Below, piece after piece: positions 32,762 to 42,161 of a DNA stretch of 64,000 nucleotides. The notes beneath the pieces were generated by a model that was not told the origin of the DNA, did not search any database, and was given only the letters and a program-made list of their open reading frames with translations. The number at the start of each line of letters is the position of its first letter. The first letter of the stretch is position 1. A program made the position numbers and the translations under genes. The stretch comes from Actinokineospora sp. NBRC 105648 (GTDB taxonomy: Bacteria; Actinomycetota; Actinomycetes; Mycobacteriales; Pseudonocardiaceae): contig NZ_BSTR01000008.1 in NCBI RefSeq assembly GCF_030269645.1, positions 124,001 through 188,000 on the forward strand, written 5' to 3'.

Positions 32762-35700
32762 CGCTGCTCCACTTCCTCGAGGAACCCGAGCGCGACGAGG
32801 TCGGCAGCCGACTTCGTCGCGCGGAACCGCTCACCGCCACCGGGCTGGCCGAACCAGGGCGCGGACACCGTGCGCCAGACGGGGAGCGGGCTCAGCACCC
32901 GGTATTGGCGGTAGCCGGCTTCGAGGTGGGCGGGCGGCAGCGAGCGGCGGGGGTACGGGGTGGCGTCAGCGCTGAACACCCGGCCCTCGGGGGTGCCGAA
33001 CCGGTCGAGAACGGCGCCTGCGCTGAGCACGACGGCCTCGCCGGGGGCGGTGCCGCCCTCGGGGTACAGCTCGCCGGGGGGCCAGGCGTACTCGGTGGCC
33101 AGCGCGGTGTTCGGGTCATAGGGGCGGACCAGGAAGCGACGGTCCCAGTCCCGCTCGTGCAGGGCGCCGAGCGGGTCGTATCCCTGGGTGAGCGCTCCCG
33201 GAGCATTCGCGGGCACTGACTCGATGCACTCGGATGGGGTGGCCGCAGTGGCACTGACATCTGCCTGGGCGACACCGGCATCCGCGGTGGAGTGGTCAGC
33301 CGGGGTGGTGGGGTGGGTGGAAGGGCTGTTGGCCGGCGTGGATGAGGTGGCGGCGGTCGGGATGAGCGCCGGAGTGGGCACGGCGGGCAGGCCGGGCGAG
33401 GCTTGGACCTCAACCGGGGTACTGCCTTCGGCGGGAGCGTGCAGCGCGGGCGACTCGCCGGGCTGTGGTGTGGCGGTCAGTGGAAGCGCGGTGGCGCCGT
33501 CCGAGACGGACTCCTGGGTGGAACCGACCGGGCCGGTCTCCGCGGTCGCGGACGCGGCGCCACCAAGGTCAGGCGGCCCACTGGCCGCAGCATCGGCAGC
33601 ATCCGCGACGACCAAGGCGGGCACCTCGGTCGCGGACGTGGCGCCAAAGCCATGCGGCTCGTTGGCCGGAGTGCTTGCCGTGACGTTGTCGACGAGGTCG
33701 GAGCGGGGGTGGTCGCCGGGTTCGAAGCGCAGGCCACCGGCGAAGTCGACCTCTCGCGGCGGTGGGGCGACCTGCCGCGCGGGTTCGTTGGCCGCGACTG
33801 GCAGGTGGCCGATCGGGAACATGTGGACCACCAGCAGCGTGGCTGGCTGATCGCCGGACTCCCGGGGCCGCCAGGGCATCGGGGGGCGGTCCAGGCGGTT
33901 GCGGAGAGCATCGCCGACCGGGGCGTTGTCGGGCGCTGGTGCCGAGAGAGGTGCCTTGGGAGCGGGCGCGGGGGGCGCGTTGGGGTCCAGTGGGGCCGCG
34001 GGAGCGGCGAAAAGGCTGTTCGGGACGCCGGTGGCGACGAGCCCGTAGACCGGATCGGACTGCTCACCGCGACCGTCGGTGCTGTCGGTGCTCTCGGCGC
34101 CGAGTTCGTGCTCCACTGACTGGTCAGCGGGAGTAGGGCCGACACCGCTGTGCTTGCCGGGGGCCGGGGCGGACGTGCCCGCGTGGGCTTCGGGCTTGCC
34201 GGATTGGGCGCCGGCCTTGGTGCCGGACCCGCCGCTGGCGCGGTCGTTCGGGTCGCCGGCCCGCGTGGGGTCGGCGGTGCGGGCGGTTTCGCCGGCGCGC
34301 GCACTCGGATCACCAGCACGAGAGCCGGCTTCACCAGAACGAGCCGGATCACCAGCACGAGATCCGGGCTCACCCGGTCGTGCACCGGGTTCACCGGCAC
34401 GAGAAGCGGGCTCACCAGTCCGTGCACCCAGGTCACCGGCGCGGGCGCCGAGTTCACCGGTTCGAGCGCCTGCCTCGCCGGCTCGGGCGGCGGCGCCGGG
34501 GAGGCCTGTTCCCTCTCGGCCGCCCAGACCGGCCGCGCGAGCGCCGAGTTGGGCTGCCGCGTCAGCGGCACGGGCGCCGGGCAGGGCGGGGGTTCCCTTG
34601 GCCACCCCGGGGTTGCCCGGTGTCGAACCGGGCTGGCCGTGGACCGAGCCGGGCTGACCGGCGGGGATCGGGCCCGCGACCAGGCCGGGCACACCGCCCC
34701 GGACACCGCCCAGACCACCGAGCGAGCCGCCGGACCCACCACCGGCGACGCCACCGAGGGGCGCGCCGCCGAGTTGACCACCCACGCCGCTGAGGCGCCC
34801 ACCCGCGACGTCGCCCAGGGGCCCGACAGGGCTCGAACCCGACGGGGTTCCGCCCGCGTTGCCGACTAGCGAACCGCCCGCGCCAACCGGGGTGCCCGGT
34901 CCAGCGGGCTGGCCGATGTGGCCGGGAGCGTCGATCACGGCAGCCGAAGCGGCCTGGACTGTGGTGATCGGCATGCCCGTCGGCGGGGTCGGCAGGTCGA
35001 TGCCCCCGATGTCCGGCAGGTGGCCGACCACGGGCTGTCCTCCGCCGTGCTGCACAGGTCCCGGAACCGACCCGCCTGGCTGGCCCCCATCACCAACGAT
35101 CGGCACCGACTCGACCGGCGGCACCACGACCGGGGGAACTGCCACCGGCGGAACGGCTACAGGCGGAACAGCGACCGGTGGAACGACCGGCGGGATGGCC
35201 ACCGGCGGCACGACGACCGAACCGCCGCGGCCGACCGTCTCGATGACCGGCGCGGTCACCTTGTCCACGGTGTGGCTGACCGCCTGCGTCGCCTGGTTCA
35301 CGACGCTGCCCGTGGTGTTCACCGCGTGGTGCACGATGCCGCCCGCCGTGTCGACCACGCCCGTCGCGGTGCGGCCGACCGTGTCGACAGTGCCGCCGAG
35401 CAGGTCGGTCGCGGCACCGAGCAGCCCGGACCCGGCCGCCCCGCTCGGGGTCGCACCGCCGCCCAGGAGGGTCAGGGGACCGCCGCTCACCTGACCGGGG
35501 TTGGCGTTGACCACCGGGCGGGTGGCCCCCACGTCCGGCCCCTGTGGCCGCACGGCGCTCACCAGCGTGTCGGTGATGTGCGCGAGGTTGGCGGCGGTGC
35601 CGCGGATGGCCAGGTCCAGGCCGAGCAGCGCCCGCGGGTTGCCCGCGCGGGCCGAGGCGTTGGCGGCGTTGGCGTTCTTGGCCAGGTCGACCAGGTTGCG

Positions 35701-36039
35701 GACGATCTCCACTTTGGCCTGCCCGACCTGGTCGGCCGCGTGGTCGAGTCGGTTGGCCGCGTGCGTGCAGCCGGACACGGTCGAGGTCAGGTGGCCGGTG
35801 TCGGCTTGCACGAAGGTGGACCAGTGCTTGCCCGCCGCCTCCGCCGTGGCGCCCTCGATGGTGGCCAGCGCGCTGTGCGCGGTGCTGTCGGCGTCGCCGG
35901 TGAGCGCGGCCATCCGGGTGCCCGCGTGGCGCCAGGCGGTCGCGGCGGCGCGCATCTTGTCCTCGTCGGCCTCCGGCCAGCGCACCCCCGCCGCGGCGGC
36001 GATGTCGGCCAAGTCGGCGGGCAGCTCGATTCCCATCAC
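32758..36039 (-). CDS. CpnT-like secreted toxin: WXG100/ESX-type N-terminus, long Pro/Gly linker, C-terminal TNT domain
   Basis: 1093 residues. 1-165 is a helical ESX-substrate module ('WRHAGTRMAALTGDADST', 'HWSTFVQADTGHLTSTVSGC'). 170-960 is low-complexity, with a PPVAVPPVAVPP-type run near 285-310 and an 'ARAGEPGARPGEPGSRAGDP' repeat near 545-600. About 965-1093 is a TNT domain: 'LYPEGGTAPGEAVVLSAGAV', 'LDRFGTPEGRVFSADATPYP', 'RRSLPPAHLEAGYRQYRV' and 'SAPWFGQPGGG', with Gln1065 at the position essential in mycobacterial TNT. TNT hydrolyses NAD. Start GTG 36039 or ATG 36036, after AGGGGAC. It follows the WXG100-like gene after 6 bp and is coupled to the immunity candidate. Confidence 0.88.
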   Translation of the reverse strand: MMGIELPADLADIAAAAGVRWPEADEDKMRAAATAWRHAGTRMAALTGDADSTAHSALATIEGATAEAAGKHWSTFVQADTGHLTSTVSGCTHAANRLDHAADQVGQAKVEIVRNLVDLAKNANAANASARAGNPRALLGLDLAIRGTAANLAHITDTLVSAVRPQGPDVGATRPVVNANPGQVSGGPLTLLGGGATPSGAAGSGLLGAATDLLGGTVDTVGRTATGVVDTAGGIVHHAVNTTGSVVNQATQAVSHTVDKVTAPVIETVGRGGSVVVPPVAIPPVVPPVAVPPVAVPPVAVPPVVVPPVESVPIVGDGGQPGGSVPGPVQHGGGQPVVGHLPDIGGIDLPTPPTGMPITTVQAASAAVIDAPGHIGQPAGPGTPVGAGGSLVGNAGGTPSGSSPVGPLGDVAGGRLSGVGGQLGGAPLGGVAGGGSGGSLGGLGGVRGGVPGLVAGPIPAGQPGSVHGQPGSTPGNPGVAKGTPALPGARAADAAAQLGARAAGLGGREGTGLPGAAARAGEAGARTGELGARAGDLGARTGEPASRAGEPGARPGEPGSRAGDPARSGEAGSRAGDPSARAGETARTADPTRAGDPNDRASGGSGTKAGAQSGKPEAHAGTSAPAPGKHSGVGPTPADQSVEHELGAESTDSTDGRGEQSDPVYGLVATGVPNSLFAAPAAPLDPNAPPAPAPKAPLSAPAPDNAPVGDALRNRLDRPPMPWRPRESGDQPATLLVVHMFPIGHLPVAANEPARQVAPPPREVDFAGGLRFEPGDHPRSDLVDNVTASTPANEPHGFGATSATEVPALVVADAADAAASGPPDLGGAASATAETGPVGSTQESVSDGATALPLTATPQPGESPALHAPAEGSTPVEVQASPGLPAVPTPALIPTAATSSTPANSPSTHPTTPADHSTADAGVAQADVSATAATPSECIESVPANAPGALTQGYDPLGALHERDWDRRFLVRPYDPNTALATEYAWPPGELYPEGGTAPGEAVVLSAGAVLDRFGTPEGRVFSADATPYPRRSLPPAHLEAGYRQYRVLSPLPVWRTVSAPWFGQPGGGERFRATKSAADLVALGFLEEVEQR

Positions 36040-36045
36040 GGTCCC

Positions 36046-36360
36046 CTAGGCGTCGGCTGAGCCGAGGATGGTGGTGTTGTGGTCTTCGCCGTGCCGGTAG
36101 TCGCGCGCGGTGGCGCGGAACCGGCCGCCGACGTCGCCGAGCTGCTCGGGCAGGCCGCCCAGGGTGCTCAGGGTGTCCTCGGCGTGGCCCGCGTGCACGT
36201 CGGCGAAGCTGCGGCCGACCTCGTCGGTGCCCCAGCACGCGCCCGCGGCGCCGAGGCGGTCGGCGAGTTCCCGGTGGATGGCGTCGACCTGCTCGGCCAG
36301 ACCGTCGAAGCGGCCCGCCCGGTCGGCGAGCCGGTCGGCCTCGGCGCGGAATCCGTCCAT
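36046..36360 (-). CDS. WXG100-like ESX protein
   Basis: 104 residues, two helices. 'LADRLGAAGACWGTDEVGRSFADVHAGHAEDTLSTLGGL' contains the C-W-G turn in place of W-x-G. No signal peptide. It is likely secreted by, or chaperoning toxin delivery through, a Type VII system that is not encoded here. The ATG at 36360 overlaps the TGA of the YbaB-like gene (TGATG). A longer open frame upstream is a shadow of that gene. Confidence 0.8.
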   Translation of the reverse strand: MDGFRAEADRLADRAGRFDGLAEQVDAIHRELADRLGAAGACWGTDEVGRSFADVHAGHAEDTLSTLGGLPEQLGDVGGRFRATARDYRHGEDHNTTILGSADA

Positions 36361-36797
36361 CAGGGCCTCCTGGGGCTGTCCGGCTCGAGCCAGGTCAGGT
36401 TCTCGAAGCTCTCCTCCTCCGCGGCCGGGCGCGGGGGCACCAGCTCGGCGGGGCTGAGGTCGGCGGTGCCGCGCAGCAGCGCTCCCGGATCGGTGCCGGT
36501 GGGCAGCACCGGGGCGACGGCGTGCCCGGCGGCGCGGGCGGCCAGGGCGTCGGCGGCCGCGGTGGTGCGCACGATGATCGCGGCGAGCTCGTCGGGCCGG
36601 TGCACCCGGTAGGCGTCCTCGTGCAGGTCGAGCCCGGTCAACGCCCCCTGGGCGGACACGGTGGCGGTGACCAGGCCGCACGGGCTGGTGGCGGACTCGC
36701 TGATCGCCGCGAGGGCCCGGTGGACCTCGGCCAGCTGGTCGCGACTGCGCCGGTAGTCGGCGAGGAGGTCCTCGACCTGGGCTCGGTGGTCAGCCAC
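36360..36797 (-). CDS. YbaB/EbfC-like small protein in the toxin operon
   Basis: 145 residues. 'ADHRAQVEDLLADYRRSRDQLAEVHRALAAISES' is the coiled N-terminal helix and 'LVTATVSAQGALTGLDLHEDAYRVHRPDELAAIIV' the beta-sheet part of a YbaB-like fold. YbaB proteins bind DNA, but copies in ESX toxin operons are thought to act as accessory or chaperone proteins. Two consecutive GTG codons (36800, 36797) follow GGAGGAGG; the second has the better spacing. It is the first gene of the four-gene operon ending at 32483. Confidence 0.78.
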   Translation of the reverse strand: MADHRAQVEDLLADYRRSRDQLAEVHRALAAISESATSPCGLVTATVSAQGALTGLDLHEDAYRVHRPDELAAIIVRTTAAADALAARAAGHAVAPVLPTGTDPGALLRGTADLSPAELVPPRPAAEEESFENLTWLEPDSPRRP

Positions 36798-36930
36798 CAC
36801 GCCTCCTCCGCTGGTCGTCGGCACGGTCCCCGGTCGCGGGTTGGACGTCGGGGGTGGGTGGTCGGTTCCGGCTCGATCGGGTGAATCTCGGGAGGGAGTC
36901 CCGTCGTATGTACCCACGAGTAAGCGGTGG

Positions 36931-37070
36931 GCTCGATCTGGTGGACTGCCTTTGTGCGGGGCCCCTAGGGACCCTGCGTGGGGACAAAAGGGAGGGGTAA
37001 AGGGATCCCCACGCCACAGCAAGTTTGCAGGGTCCCCCACCCCACACAAAGGCAGTCCACCAGATCGAGC
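36931..37070 (-). repeat. long-hairpin repeat element, copy 2
   Basis: 140 bp, the same design as the element at 512. Outer arms GCTCGATCTGGTGGACTGCC with exact complement at the end, one mismatch in 31 (C/A on +, which is G-U on the minus strand). GGGGCCCC follows the left arm, and the central GTGGGGATCCCTTTACCCC reads on the minus strand. About 10 bp outside the right end is CCGCCGGTACCAGCGGGG, also found outside copy 4. It lies on the minus strand 110 bp after the HMG-CoA lyase stop and 130 bp before the toxin operon. Confidence 0.85.
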
Positions 37071-37151
37071 AGTGTCCGTCGGGGGCCGCCGGTACCAGCG
37101 GGGTCGGCTTCTCTTCAAGAACCGGGAGCAGGACAGGAACAAGTACAAGAA

Positions 37152-37165
37152 CTGCCCTGGGGCAG
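37152..37165 (-). terminator. short terminator of the HMG-CoA lyase gene
   Basis: On the minus strand CTGCCC-CA-GGGCAG followed by TTCTTG, 15 bp after the stop. Another hairpin (CAGCCGCGTA/TACGCGGCTG, 37181-37210) overlaps the last codons of the gene. Confidence 0.65.
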
Positions 37166-37179
37166 GGTCTTGGTCTTGG

Positions 37180-38121
37180 TCAGCCGCGTAGGGCTCGGAC
37201 TACGCGGCTGGGGCTGGGCCTGCCCAGGCGGCTGGCCATCCAAGCGCTGGTGTCGGCGAGTTTGGCCAGGTCGACGCCGGTGTCGATGCCCAGGCCATTG
37301 AGCATCCAGACCAGGTCCTCGGTGGCCAGGTTGCCGGTGGCGGACTCGGCGTACGGGCAGCCGCCCAGGCCGCCCGCGGAGGAGTCGACTGTGGACACAC
37401 CCAGGCGCAGCGCGGCGAGGGTGTTGGACAGGGCCTGGCCGTAGGTGTCGTGGAAGTGCACCGCGAGGGCGTCTACGCCGACCCCGGTGTCGCCGACCGC
37501 GCCGATCACGGCTTCTACCTGGCCGGGGGTGGCTACGCCGATGGTGTCGCCTAGGGACAGTTGGGAGCAGCCCATGTCCATCAGCCGCTTGCCGACGTCG
37601 GCGACCTGGGTGGCGGGTACCGGGCCCTCCCAGGGGTCGCCGAAGCACATCGACACGTAGGCGCGGACGTCGAGGCCCTCGGCGCGGGCGCGGGTGACCA
37701 CCGGGTCGAACATGGCGTACTGCTCGTCGAGGGTGCGGTTGAGGTTGCGCTTGGCGAAGGTCTCGGTGGCGCTGCCGAAGATCGCGATGTGCCGGACGCC
37801 CGCCGCCAGGGCGCGGTCGAGGCCGCGGTCGTTGGGGACGAGCACGGGGTAGCTGACGCCGTCGACCTGGTTGAGGGCGGCGAGCAGTTCCTCGGCGTCG
37901 GCGAGCTGCGGGACCCACTTGGGGTGCACGAAGCTGGTGGCCTCCAGCACGCCCAGGCCCGCGTCGGCGAGTCGGCCGAGGAACTCCAGCTTCACCTCGA
38001 CCGGGACGACGGTGTCCTCGTTCTGCAGGCCGTCGCGGGCGCCGACCTCCCAGATGGTGACCCGGGCGGGCAGGCCGTCGGCCCGCACGACGTCGGGCAG
38101 GCCGACCTCGAGCGCACCCAC
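37180..38121 (-). CDS. hydroxymethylglutaryl-CoA lyase
   Basis: 313 residues, HMGL-like TIM barrel. '[11 protein letters not shown]' holds the catalytic Asp and metal site, '[14 protein letters not shown]' and '[12 protein letters not shown]' follow, '[11 protein letters not shown]' gives the metal-binding HxH, and '[20 protein letters not shown]' carries the active-site Cys signature. It splits HMG-CoA to acetyl-CoA and acetoacetate, the last step of leucine breakdown, which fits the acyl-CoA dehydrogenase and carboxylase genes in the region. GTG start at 38121, directly after the PH-domain gene (2-bp gap). Confidence 0.94.
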   Translation of the reverse strand: MGALEVGLPDVVRADGLPARVTIWEVGARDGLQNEDTVVPVEVKLEFLGRLADAGLGVLEATSFVHPKWVPQLADAEELLAALNQVDGVSYPVLVPNDRGLDRALAAGVRHIAIFGSATETFAKRNLNRTLDEQYAMFDPVVTRARAEGLDVRAYVSMCFGDPWEGPVPATQVADVGKRLMDMGCSQLSLGDTIGVATPGQVEAVIGAVGDTGVGVDALAVHFHDTYGQALSNTLAALRLGVSTVDSSAGGLGGCPYAESATGNLATEDLVWMLNGLGIDTGVDLAKLADTSAWMASRLGRPSPSRVVRALRG

Positions 38122-38123
38122 GG

Positions 38124-38681
38124 TCAGCGCCGTCCGTCCTGGTAGCCCTGGTCGGGGTACTGCTGGGCGGCCGGGGCGCCGCGGTGGAAGTCGTCGTTGG
38201 GGTTGTCGTTGACCTCGCGGTAGAGCAGTGTGTGGACCTTCTCCACGGCCGGGATGTCGTCGAACTCCAGCGGTTCCTGCGAGCTGGACTCGATGATCAG
38301 GGTGCCGCAGCCGACGATCCGGTCGATCAGGCCGTGTTCGAAGCGCACGCTGCTGATCCGGGAGAGCGGGATGTCGATGCCGGTCCGGTTGATCACGCCC
38401 TCGCGGGCCATCACCCGGTCGGTGGTCACGATGAAGTGCGTGGTGCGCCAGCGCACGAACGGGACGAAGAACAGCCAGACGACCAGGATCAGCGCCAGGG
38501 CGCCGATGATGATCTGGGCGATGGTGGCCCAGGAGAGGTCCTGGGCGAGGATCGCCAGCCAGATCCCGCCACCGACCACGACGACCAGGATCAGGTAGGG
38601 CAGCAGCAGCATCTTCCAGTGCGGGTGCTTGTGCAGCACGACGCGCTCGCCGTCGCTGAGCAGGTCGTCGGGGTATGCCAC
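38124..38681 (-). CDS. membrane PH-domain (bPH_2, DUF304) protein
   Basis: 185 residues. Two TM segments (about 24-48 and 53-75) followed by '[35 protein letters not shown]', the bacterial PH strand pattern; the last 30 residues are a hydrophilic tail. An equivalent gene lies beside birA in Mycobacterium (Rv3278c, from memory). Role unknown, envelope-associated. ATG start with GGGAGGAC close upstream. Confidence 0.88.
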   Translation of the reverse strand: MAYPDDLLSDGERVVLHKHPHWKMLLLPYLILVVVVGGGIWLAILAQDLSWATIAQIIIGALALILVVWLFFVPFVRWRTTHFIVTTDRVMAREGVINRTGIDIPLSRISSVRFEHGLIDRIVGCGTLIIESSSQEPLEFDDIPAVEKVHTLLYREVNDNPNDDFHRGAPAAQQYPDQGYQDGRR

Positions 38682-38750
38682 GGTGTCCTCCCGATCATCA
38701 CTGATGACGCGGTAACCGTACTCGGCGAATGCCCCGGTTTGGGCAACGAC

Positions 38751-39557
38751 TCAGGAACTAGGGCGCACGTGCACCACGTCACCCGCCGACAGGGTGCGGG
38801 CGGTGCCGCCGACGTCGACCACCAACTGCCCGTCGGCGTCGATGTCGGTGGCCAGGCCCTGCAGGTTGACGCCGTTGGGCAGCTCCACCCGGACGCGTTG
38901 GCCCAGGGTGGCGCAGTTGGACCGGTACTCGGCGAGCAGGCCGGAGGTGGCCAGGTCGCCCTGGGCGCCGCGCCAGGACCGCTCGGCCTCGTCGAAGGCG
39001 CGCAGCAGCGCGATCGCGACCTCGGTGCGGTCGGTCAGGCCGCCTTCCTGGGCGAAGGAGGTCGCGGGCAGGCCACCGGGGCCGAGCGGGACCTCGCCGG
39101 GCAGGGCGCCGACGTTGAGCCCGATGCCGACCACCACGGCCGGGGCGTCGCCCGCGCTGGCCTCGGCGAGCACGCCCGCGCACTTGGCCGCCGAGGCGCC
39201 CGCGAGCAGGTCGTTGGGCCACTTCAGGGAGGCGACGACACCGGCGTGCCGCGCGGTGCGCACCAGCGCGACCCCGGCGACCAGCGACAACGCGCCGAAC
39301 CGCGCGGTGGGCACGCCGGCGGGTCGCAGGAGGACGCTCAGGTAGAGGCCCGCCGCGGGGGGCGACACCCAGTCGCGGGCCCGCCTGCCCCGGCCCGCGG
39401 TCTGCTGCTCGGCGATCAGGACGGTCCGGTCCGGCGCCCCCGAGGTCGCGGCGGCGACCAGGTCGGCGTTGGTGGAACCGGTGGACCCCACCACGTCCAG
39501 CGCGGCGTAGGGGCCGACGAGAGCCGCCCGCAGGGCCTCGGCGTCGAGTGCTGCCAT
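38751..39557 (-). CDS. birA: biotin-[acetyl-CoA-carboxylase] ligase
   Basis: 268 residues, class I (no N-terminal HTH). '[15 protein letters not shown]', '[30 protein letters not shown]' (biotinyl-AMP loop GRGRR), 'LKWPNDLL' and '[10 protein letters not shown]' are all present, with a C-terminal SH3-like cap. It attaches biotin to the carrier domain of AccA3 at 49796. The ATG at 39557 is chosen over the longer open frame because a TACCCT box lies 6 bp upstream. It is divergent from the accD gene, its functional partner system. Confidence 0.95.
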   Translation of the reverse strand: MAALDAEALRAALVGPYAALDVVGSTGSTNADLVAAATSGAPDRTVLIAEQQTAGRGRRARDWVSPPAAGLYLSVLLRPAGVPTARFGALSLVAGVALVRTARHAGVVASLKWPNDLLAGASAAKCAGVLAEASAGDAPAVVVGIGLNVGALPGEVPLGPGGLPATSFAQEGGLTDRTEVAIALLRAFDEAERSWRGAQGDLATSGLLAEYRSNCATLGQRVRVELPNGVNLQGLATDIDADGQLVVDVGGTARTLSAGDVVHVRPSS

Positions 39558-39563
39558 GTGCCC

Positions 39564-39569
39564 AGGGTA
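39564..39569 (-). promoter_or_regulatory. -10 TACCCT, leaderless start of birA
   Basis: Minus-strand TACCCT, 6-bp spacer, then ATG at 39557; no ribosome-binding site present. Confidence 0.5.
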
Positions 39570-39711
39570 GGGCCGGCCCCCGGACCCGGCCGGTCGGAGC
39601 GGAACGGCCGGGCGGGGGCGGCGCGGACAACCCTGGGACCTCCAGCGCACTGGAGGTCAAGCGCCGCGCGGTGTGTCCTACGACCCAGCCCTCGGTGGCG
39701 CCGTTGGTGGT

Positions 39712-39717
39712 TAGGCT
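39712..39717 (+). promoter_or_regulatory. -10 TAGGCT, leaderless start of the carboxyltransferase gene
   Basis: TAGGCT, 8-bp spacer, then ATG at 39726. Confidence 0.5.
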
Positions 39718-39725
39718 GCTGGGCC

Positions 39726-41363
39726 ATGAGCAGTGCGACCGAGCCGATCGGGCAGGCGCCGGCGGACGAGCCGGACATCCACACCACGGCGGGCAAGTTG
39801 GCCGACCTCCACCGGCGCAACGACGAGGCCGTGCACGCGGGCTCGGCGCGGGCCGTGGAGAAGCAGCACGCCAAGGGCAAGATGACCGCGCGCGAGCGGA
39901 TCGACCTGCTGCTCGACCCGGGTTCGTTCATCGAGCTCGACGAGCTGGCCCGGCACCGGTCCGCCAACTTCGGGCTGGAGAAGAACCGCCCGTACGGCGA
40001 CGGCGTGGTCACCGGCCACGGCACCGTCGACGGCAGGCCGGTGTGCGTGTTCAGCCAGGACGTGACGGTGTTCGGCGGTTCCCTCGGCCAGGTGTACGGC
40101 GAGAAGATCGTCAAGGTGATGGACCTGGCGATCAAGACCGGCCGCCCGATCATCGGCATCAACGAGGGCGGCGGCGCGCGGATCCAGGAGGGCGTGGTCT
40201 CCCTGGGCCTCTACGGCGAGATCTTCAGCCGCAACGTGCGCGCGTCCGGGGTGGTCCCGCAGATCTCGCTGATCATGGGCGCGAACGCGGGCGGGCACGT
40301 GTACTCCCCGGCGCTGACCGACTTCGTGGTGATGGTCGACCAGACCTCGCAGATGTTCATCACCGGCCCGGACGTGGTCAAGACCGTCACCGGTGAGGAG
40401 GTGACGCTGGAGGAACTGGGCGGCGCCCGCACGCACAACACCAAGTCCGGTGTCGCCCACTACATGGGCGCCGACGAGGACGACGCGATCTCCTACGTCA
40501 AGGACCTGCTCTCGTACCTGCCGTCGAACAACCTGTCCGACGCCCCCGTCTTCCCGGGCTTCGACGAGGACGGCTCGGTCGAGGACAACCTGACCGAGAC
40601 CGACCGCGCGCTCGACACGCTCATCCCGGACTCGGCGAACCAGCCCTACGACATCCACGAGGTGATCGCCGGGGTAGTCGACGACGGCGAGTTCCTGGAG
40701 GTCCACCCGCTCTTCGCGCCGAACATCGTGGTCGGCTTCGGCCGGGTCGAGGGCCACAGCGTCGGTGTCGTGGCCAACCAGCCCACCCAGTTCGCGGGCT
40801 GCCTGGACATCGACGCCTCGGAGAAGGCGGCCCGCTTCGTGCGGACCTGCGACGCCTTCAACATCCCGGTCTTGACCTTCGTCGACGTGCCCGGCTTCCT
40901 CCCCGGCACCGACCAGGAGTTCGGCGGCATCATCCGACGCGGCGCCAAGCTGATCTACGCCTATGCCGAGGCGACGGTCCCACTGGTCACTGTGATCACC
41001 CGCAAGGCCTACGGCGGCGCCTACGACGTCATGGGCTCCAAGCACCTCGGCGCCGACATCAACCTGGCCTGGCCAACGGCGCAGATCGCGGTGATGGGGG
41101 CCTCCGGCGCCTCCAACATCCTGCACCGCAAGACCCTGAAGGCAGCCCTGGAAGCAGGCGAAGACGTCGACGCACTCCGCGCCAAGCTCGACCGCGAGTA
41201 CGAGGACACACTGCTCAACCCGTATGTCGCAGCCGAACGCGGCTATGTGGACTCGGTCATCCCGCCGTCCCACACGCGCGGCTATGTGGCCCGCTCCCTG
41301 CGAGTGTTGCGCGACAAGCGCGAGTCCCTGCCACCGAAGAAGCACGGCAACATCCCGCTGTAG
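39726..41363 (+). CDS. acyl-CoA carboxylase beta subunit (carboxyltransferase; AccD5/PccB type)
   Basis: 545 residues. '[27 protein letters not shown]' at the start, '[25 protein letters not shown]' (acyl-CoA binding), '[20 protein letters not shown]' (first oxyanion hole) and '[38 protein letters not shown]' (second, carboxybiotin side). Residue Asp in the '[18 protein letters not shown]' region fits propionyl-CoA preference as in AccD5, an inference. It works with AccA3 (49796) and the epsilon subunit downstream to make methylmalonyl-CoA. The much longer open frame upstream is a shadow over birA. Confidence 0.94.
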   Translation: MSSATEPIGQAPADEPDIHTTAGKLADLHRRNDEAVHAGSARAVEKQHAKGKMTARERIDLLLDPGSFIELDELARHRSANFGLEKNRPYGDGVVTGHGTVDGRPVCVFSQDVTVFGGSLGQVYGEKIVKVMDLAIKTGRPIIGINEGGGARIQEGVVSLGLYGEIFSRNVRASGVVPQISLIMGANAGGHVYSPALTDFVVMVDQTSQMFITGPDVVKTVTGEEVTLEELGGARTHNTKSGVAHYMGADEDDAISYVKDLLSYLPSNNLSDAPVFPGFDEDGSVEDNLTETDRALDTLIPDSANQPYDIHEVIAGVVDDGEFLEVHPLFAPNIVVGFGRVEGHSVGVVANQPTQFAGCLDIDASEKAARFVRTCDAFNIPVLTFVDVPGFLPGTDQEFGGIIRRGAKLIYAYAEATVPLVTVITRKAYGGAYDVMGSKHLGADINLAWPTAQIAVMGASGASNILHRKTLKAALEAGEDVDALRAKLDREYEDTLLNPYVAAERGYVDSVIPPSHTRGYVARSLRVLRDKRESLPPKKHGNIPL

Positions 41364-41385
41364 CCCGCTTGTGAGAGGAGTCCCC

Positions 41386-41610
41386 GTGGAACCGGTCACC
41401 GAGACCCGTCCCCTGCTCCGCGTCGTACGCGGAACACCGGACGCGGCAGAACTGGCGGCGCTTACGGCGGTGGTGCTGGCGGCAGGATCTTCGGGCGGTG
41501 AAGCTGCGGAACCGGCGGCACCGAATGCTTGGGCTGACCGAGCGGCGGCGGTCCGCAGGCCGTTGGCGCACGGACCGGGCGCTTGGCGGGCATCAGCTTT
41601 CCCACGCTGA
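41386..41610 (+). CDS. acyl-CoA carboxylase epsilon subunit
   Basis: 74 residues. 'LLRVVRGTPDAAELAALTAVV' is the family signature of AccE/PccE, followed by a disordered stretch and 'WADRAAAVRRPL...GPGAWRASAFPR', the usual end. It stabilises the alpha-beta complex. GTG at 41386 with GAGAGGAG upstream, 22 bp after the carboxyltransferase stop, so the same transcript. Confidence 0.92.
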   Translation: MEPVTETRPLLRVVRGTPDAAELAALTAVVLAAGSSGGEAAEPAAPNAWADRAAAVRRPLAHGPGAWRASAFPR

Positions 41611-41622
41611 CACCAATACCAA

Positions 41623-41664
41623 CAGTGGCCGTCACTCACAGAACATAACGAGTGACGGCCACTG
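41623..41664 (+). terminator. terminator after the carboxylase epsilon gene
   Basis: CAGTGGCCGTCACTC and its exact complement form a 15-bp stem with a 12-nt loop, followed by CTATTTC, 12 bp after the stop. Confidence 0.85.
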
Positions 41665-41799
41665 CTATTTCACTCAGCCAACAGCGGCTCGATCCCCCAT
41701 TACTCGGTCCTGCCCGTCGACGAGCAGGACCGATTCCGGCCCCCGCTGGAACGCGACAGGATCCCAAGCCCGCTGGTACGCAACACCCGCCACCCATGT

Positions 41800-41939
41800 G
41801 CTCGATTTGCTGGACTCGCTTCGTGTGGGGGAGGAGTACCGCTAAACTTGCCGTGTGGTGGGGATGCCCTTCACCCGCCCTTTTTTCGCCACCGCGGTGC
41901 TCTCGGGGCCCCGCGCGAAGTGAGTTCAGTGAATCGAGC
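41800..41939 (+). repeat. long-hairpin repeat element, copy 3
   Basis: 140 bp. The arms are GCTCGATTTGCTGGACTCG... at the left and ...GAGTTCAGTGAATCGAGC at the right. Six of the 31 paired positions differ from perfect complementarity and all six are U-G or G-U in + strand RNA; on the minus strand they would be A-C mismatches. GGTGGGGATGCCCTTCACCC forms the central part. About 20 bp outside the left end, CCCGCTGGTACG is the inverse of the flank seen at copies 2 and 4. It lies 136 bp after the carboxylase operon terminator. Confidence 0.83.
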
Positions 41940-41952
41940 CCGCGTCTTAGTC

Positions 41953-42007
41953 GGGCAACCTGTATGAGCTACGCACGGCTGATACCCGTAGCCCATACAG
42001 GTTGCCC
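41953..42007. repeat. palindrome between repeat copies 3 and 4
   Basis: GGGCAACCTGTATG pairs with CATACAGGTTGCCC. Inside it GCTACG pairs with CGTAGC, giving about a 20-bp stem and a 13-nt loop. It sits exactly between the two inverted copies and forms the tip of a 362-bp nested palindrome (41800-42161). Confidence 0.8.
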
Positions 42008-42022
42008 AAGTTAAGAGCGGGC

Positions 42023-42161
42023 GCTCGATCTAGTGAACTCCCTTTGCGCGGGGCCCCGAGAGCACCGCGTGGGGAAAGAGCGTGGGGTGAAGGGCATCCC
42101 CACCACAGGTCAAGTTTAGCGGTACTCCTCCCCCACACAAAGGGAGTCCACTAGATCGAGC
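42023..42161 (-). repeat. long-hairpin repeat element, copy 4
   Basis: 139 bp, inverted relative to copy 3. Arms GCTCGATCTAGTGAACTCCC and complement; three mismatches in 31, all G-U or U-G when read on the minus strand. The outer half shares GAGGAGTACCGCTAAACTTG with copy 3, the inner half GGGGCCCCGAGAGCACCGCG, so copies 3 and 4 are sister copies. CCGCCGGTACCAGCGGGG lies just outside, as at copy 2. Confidence 0.83.

Noticed and set aside
38184-39725. A 1059-codon frame ending with the carboxyltransferase
   Set aside because: The first 514 codons lie antisense to birA and the PH-domain gene. The real start is the ATG at 39726 behind a -10 box.
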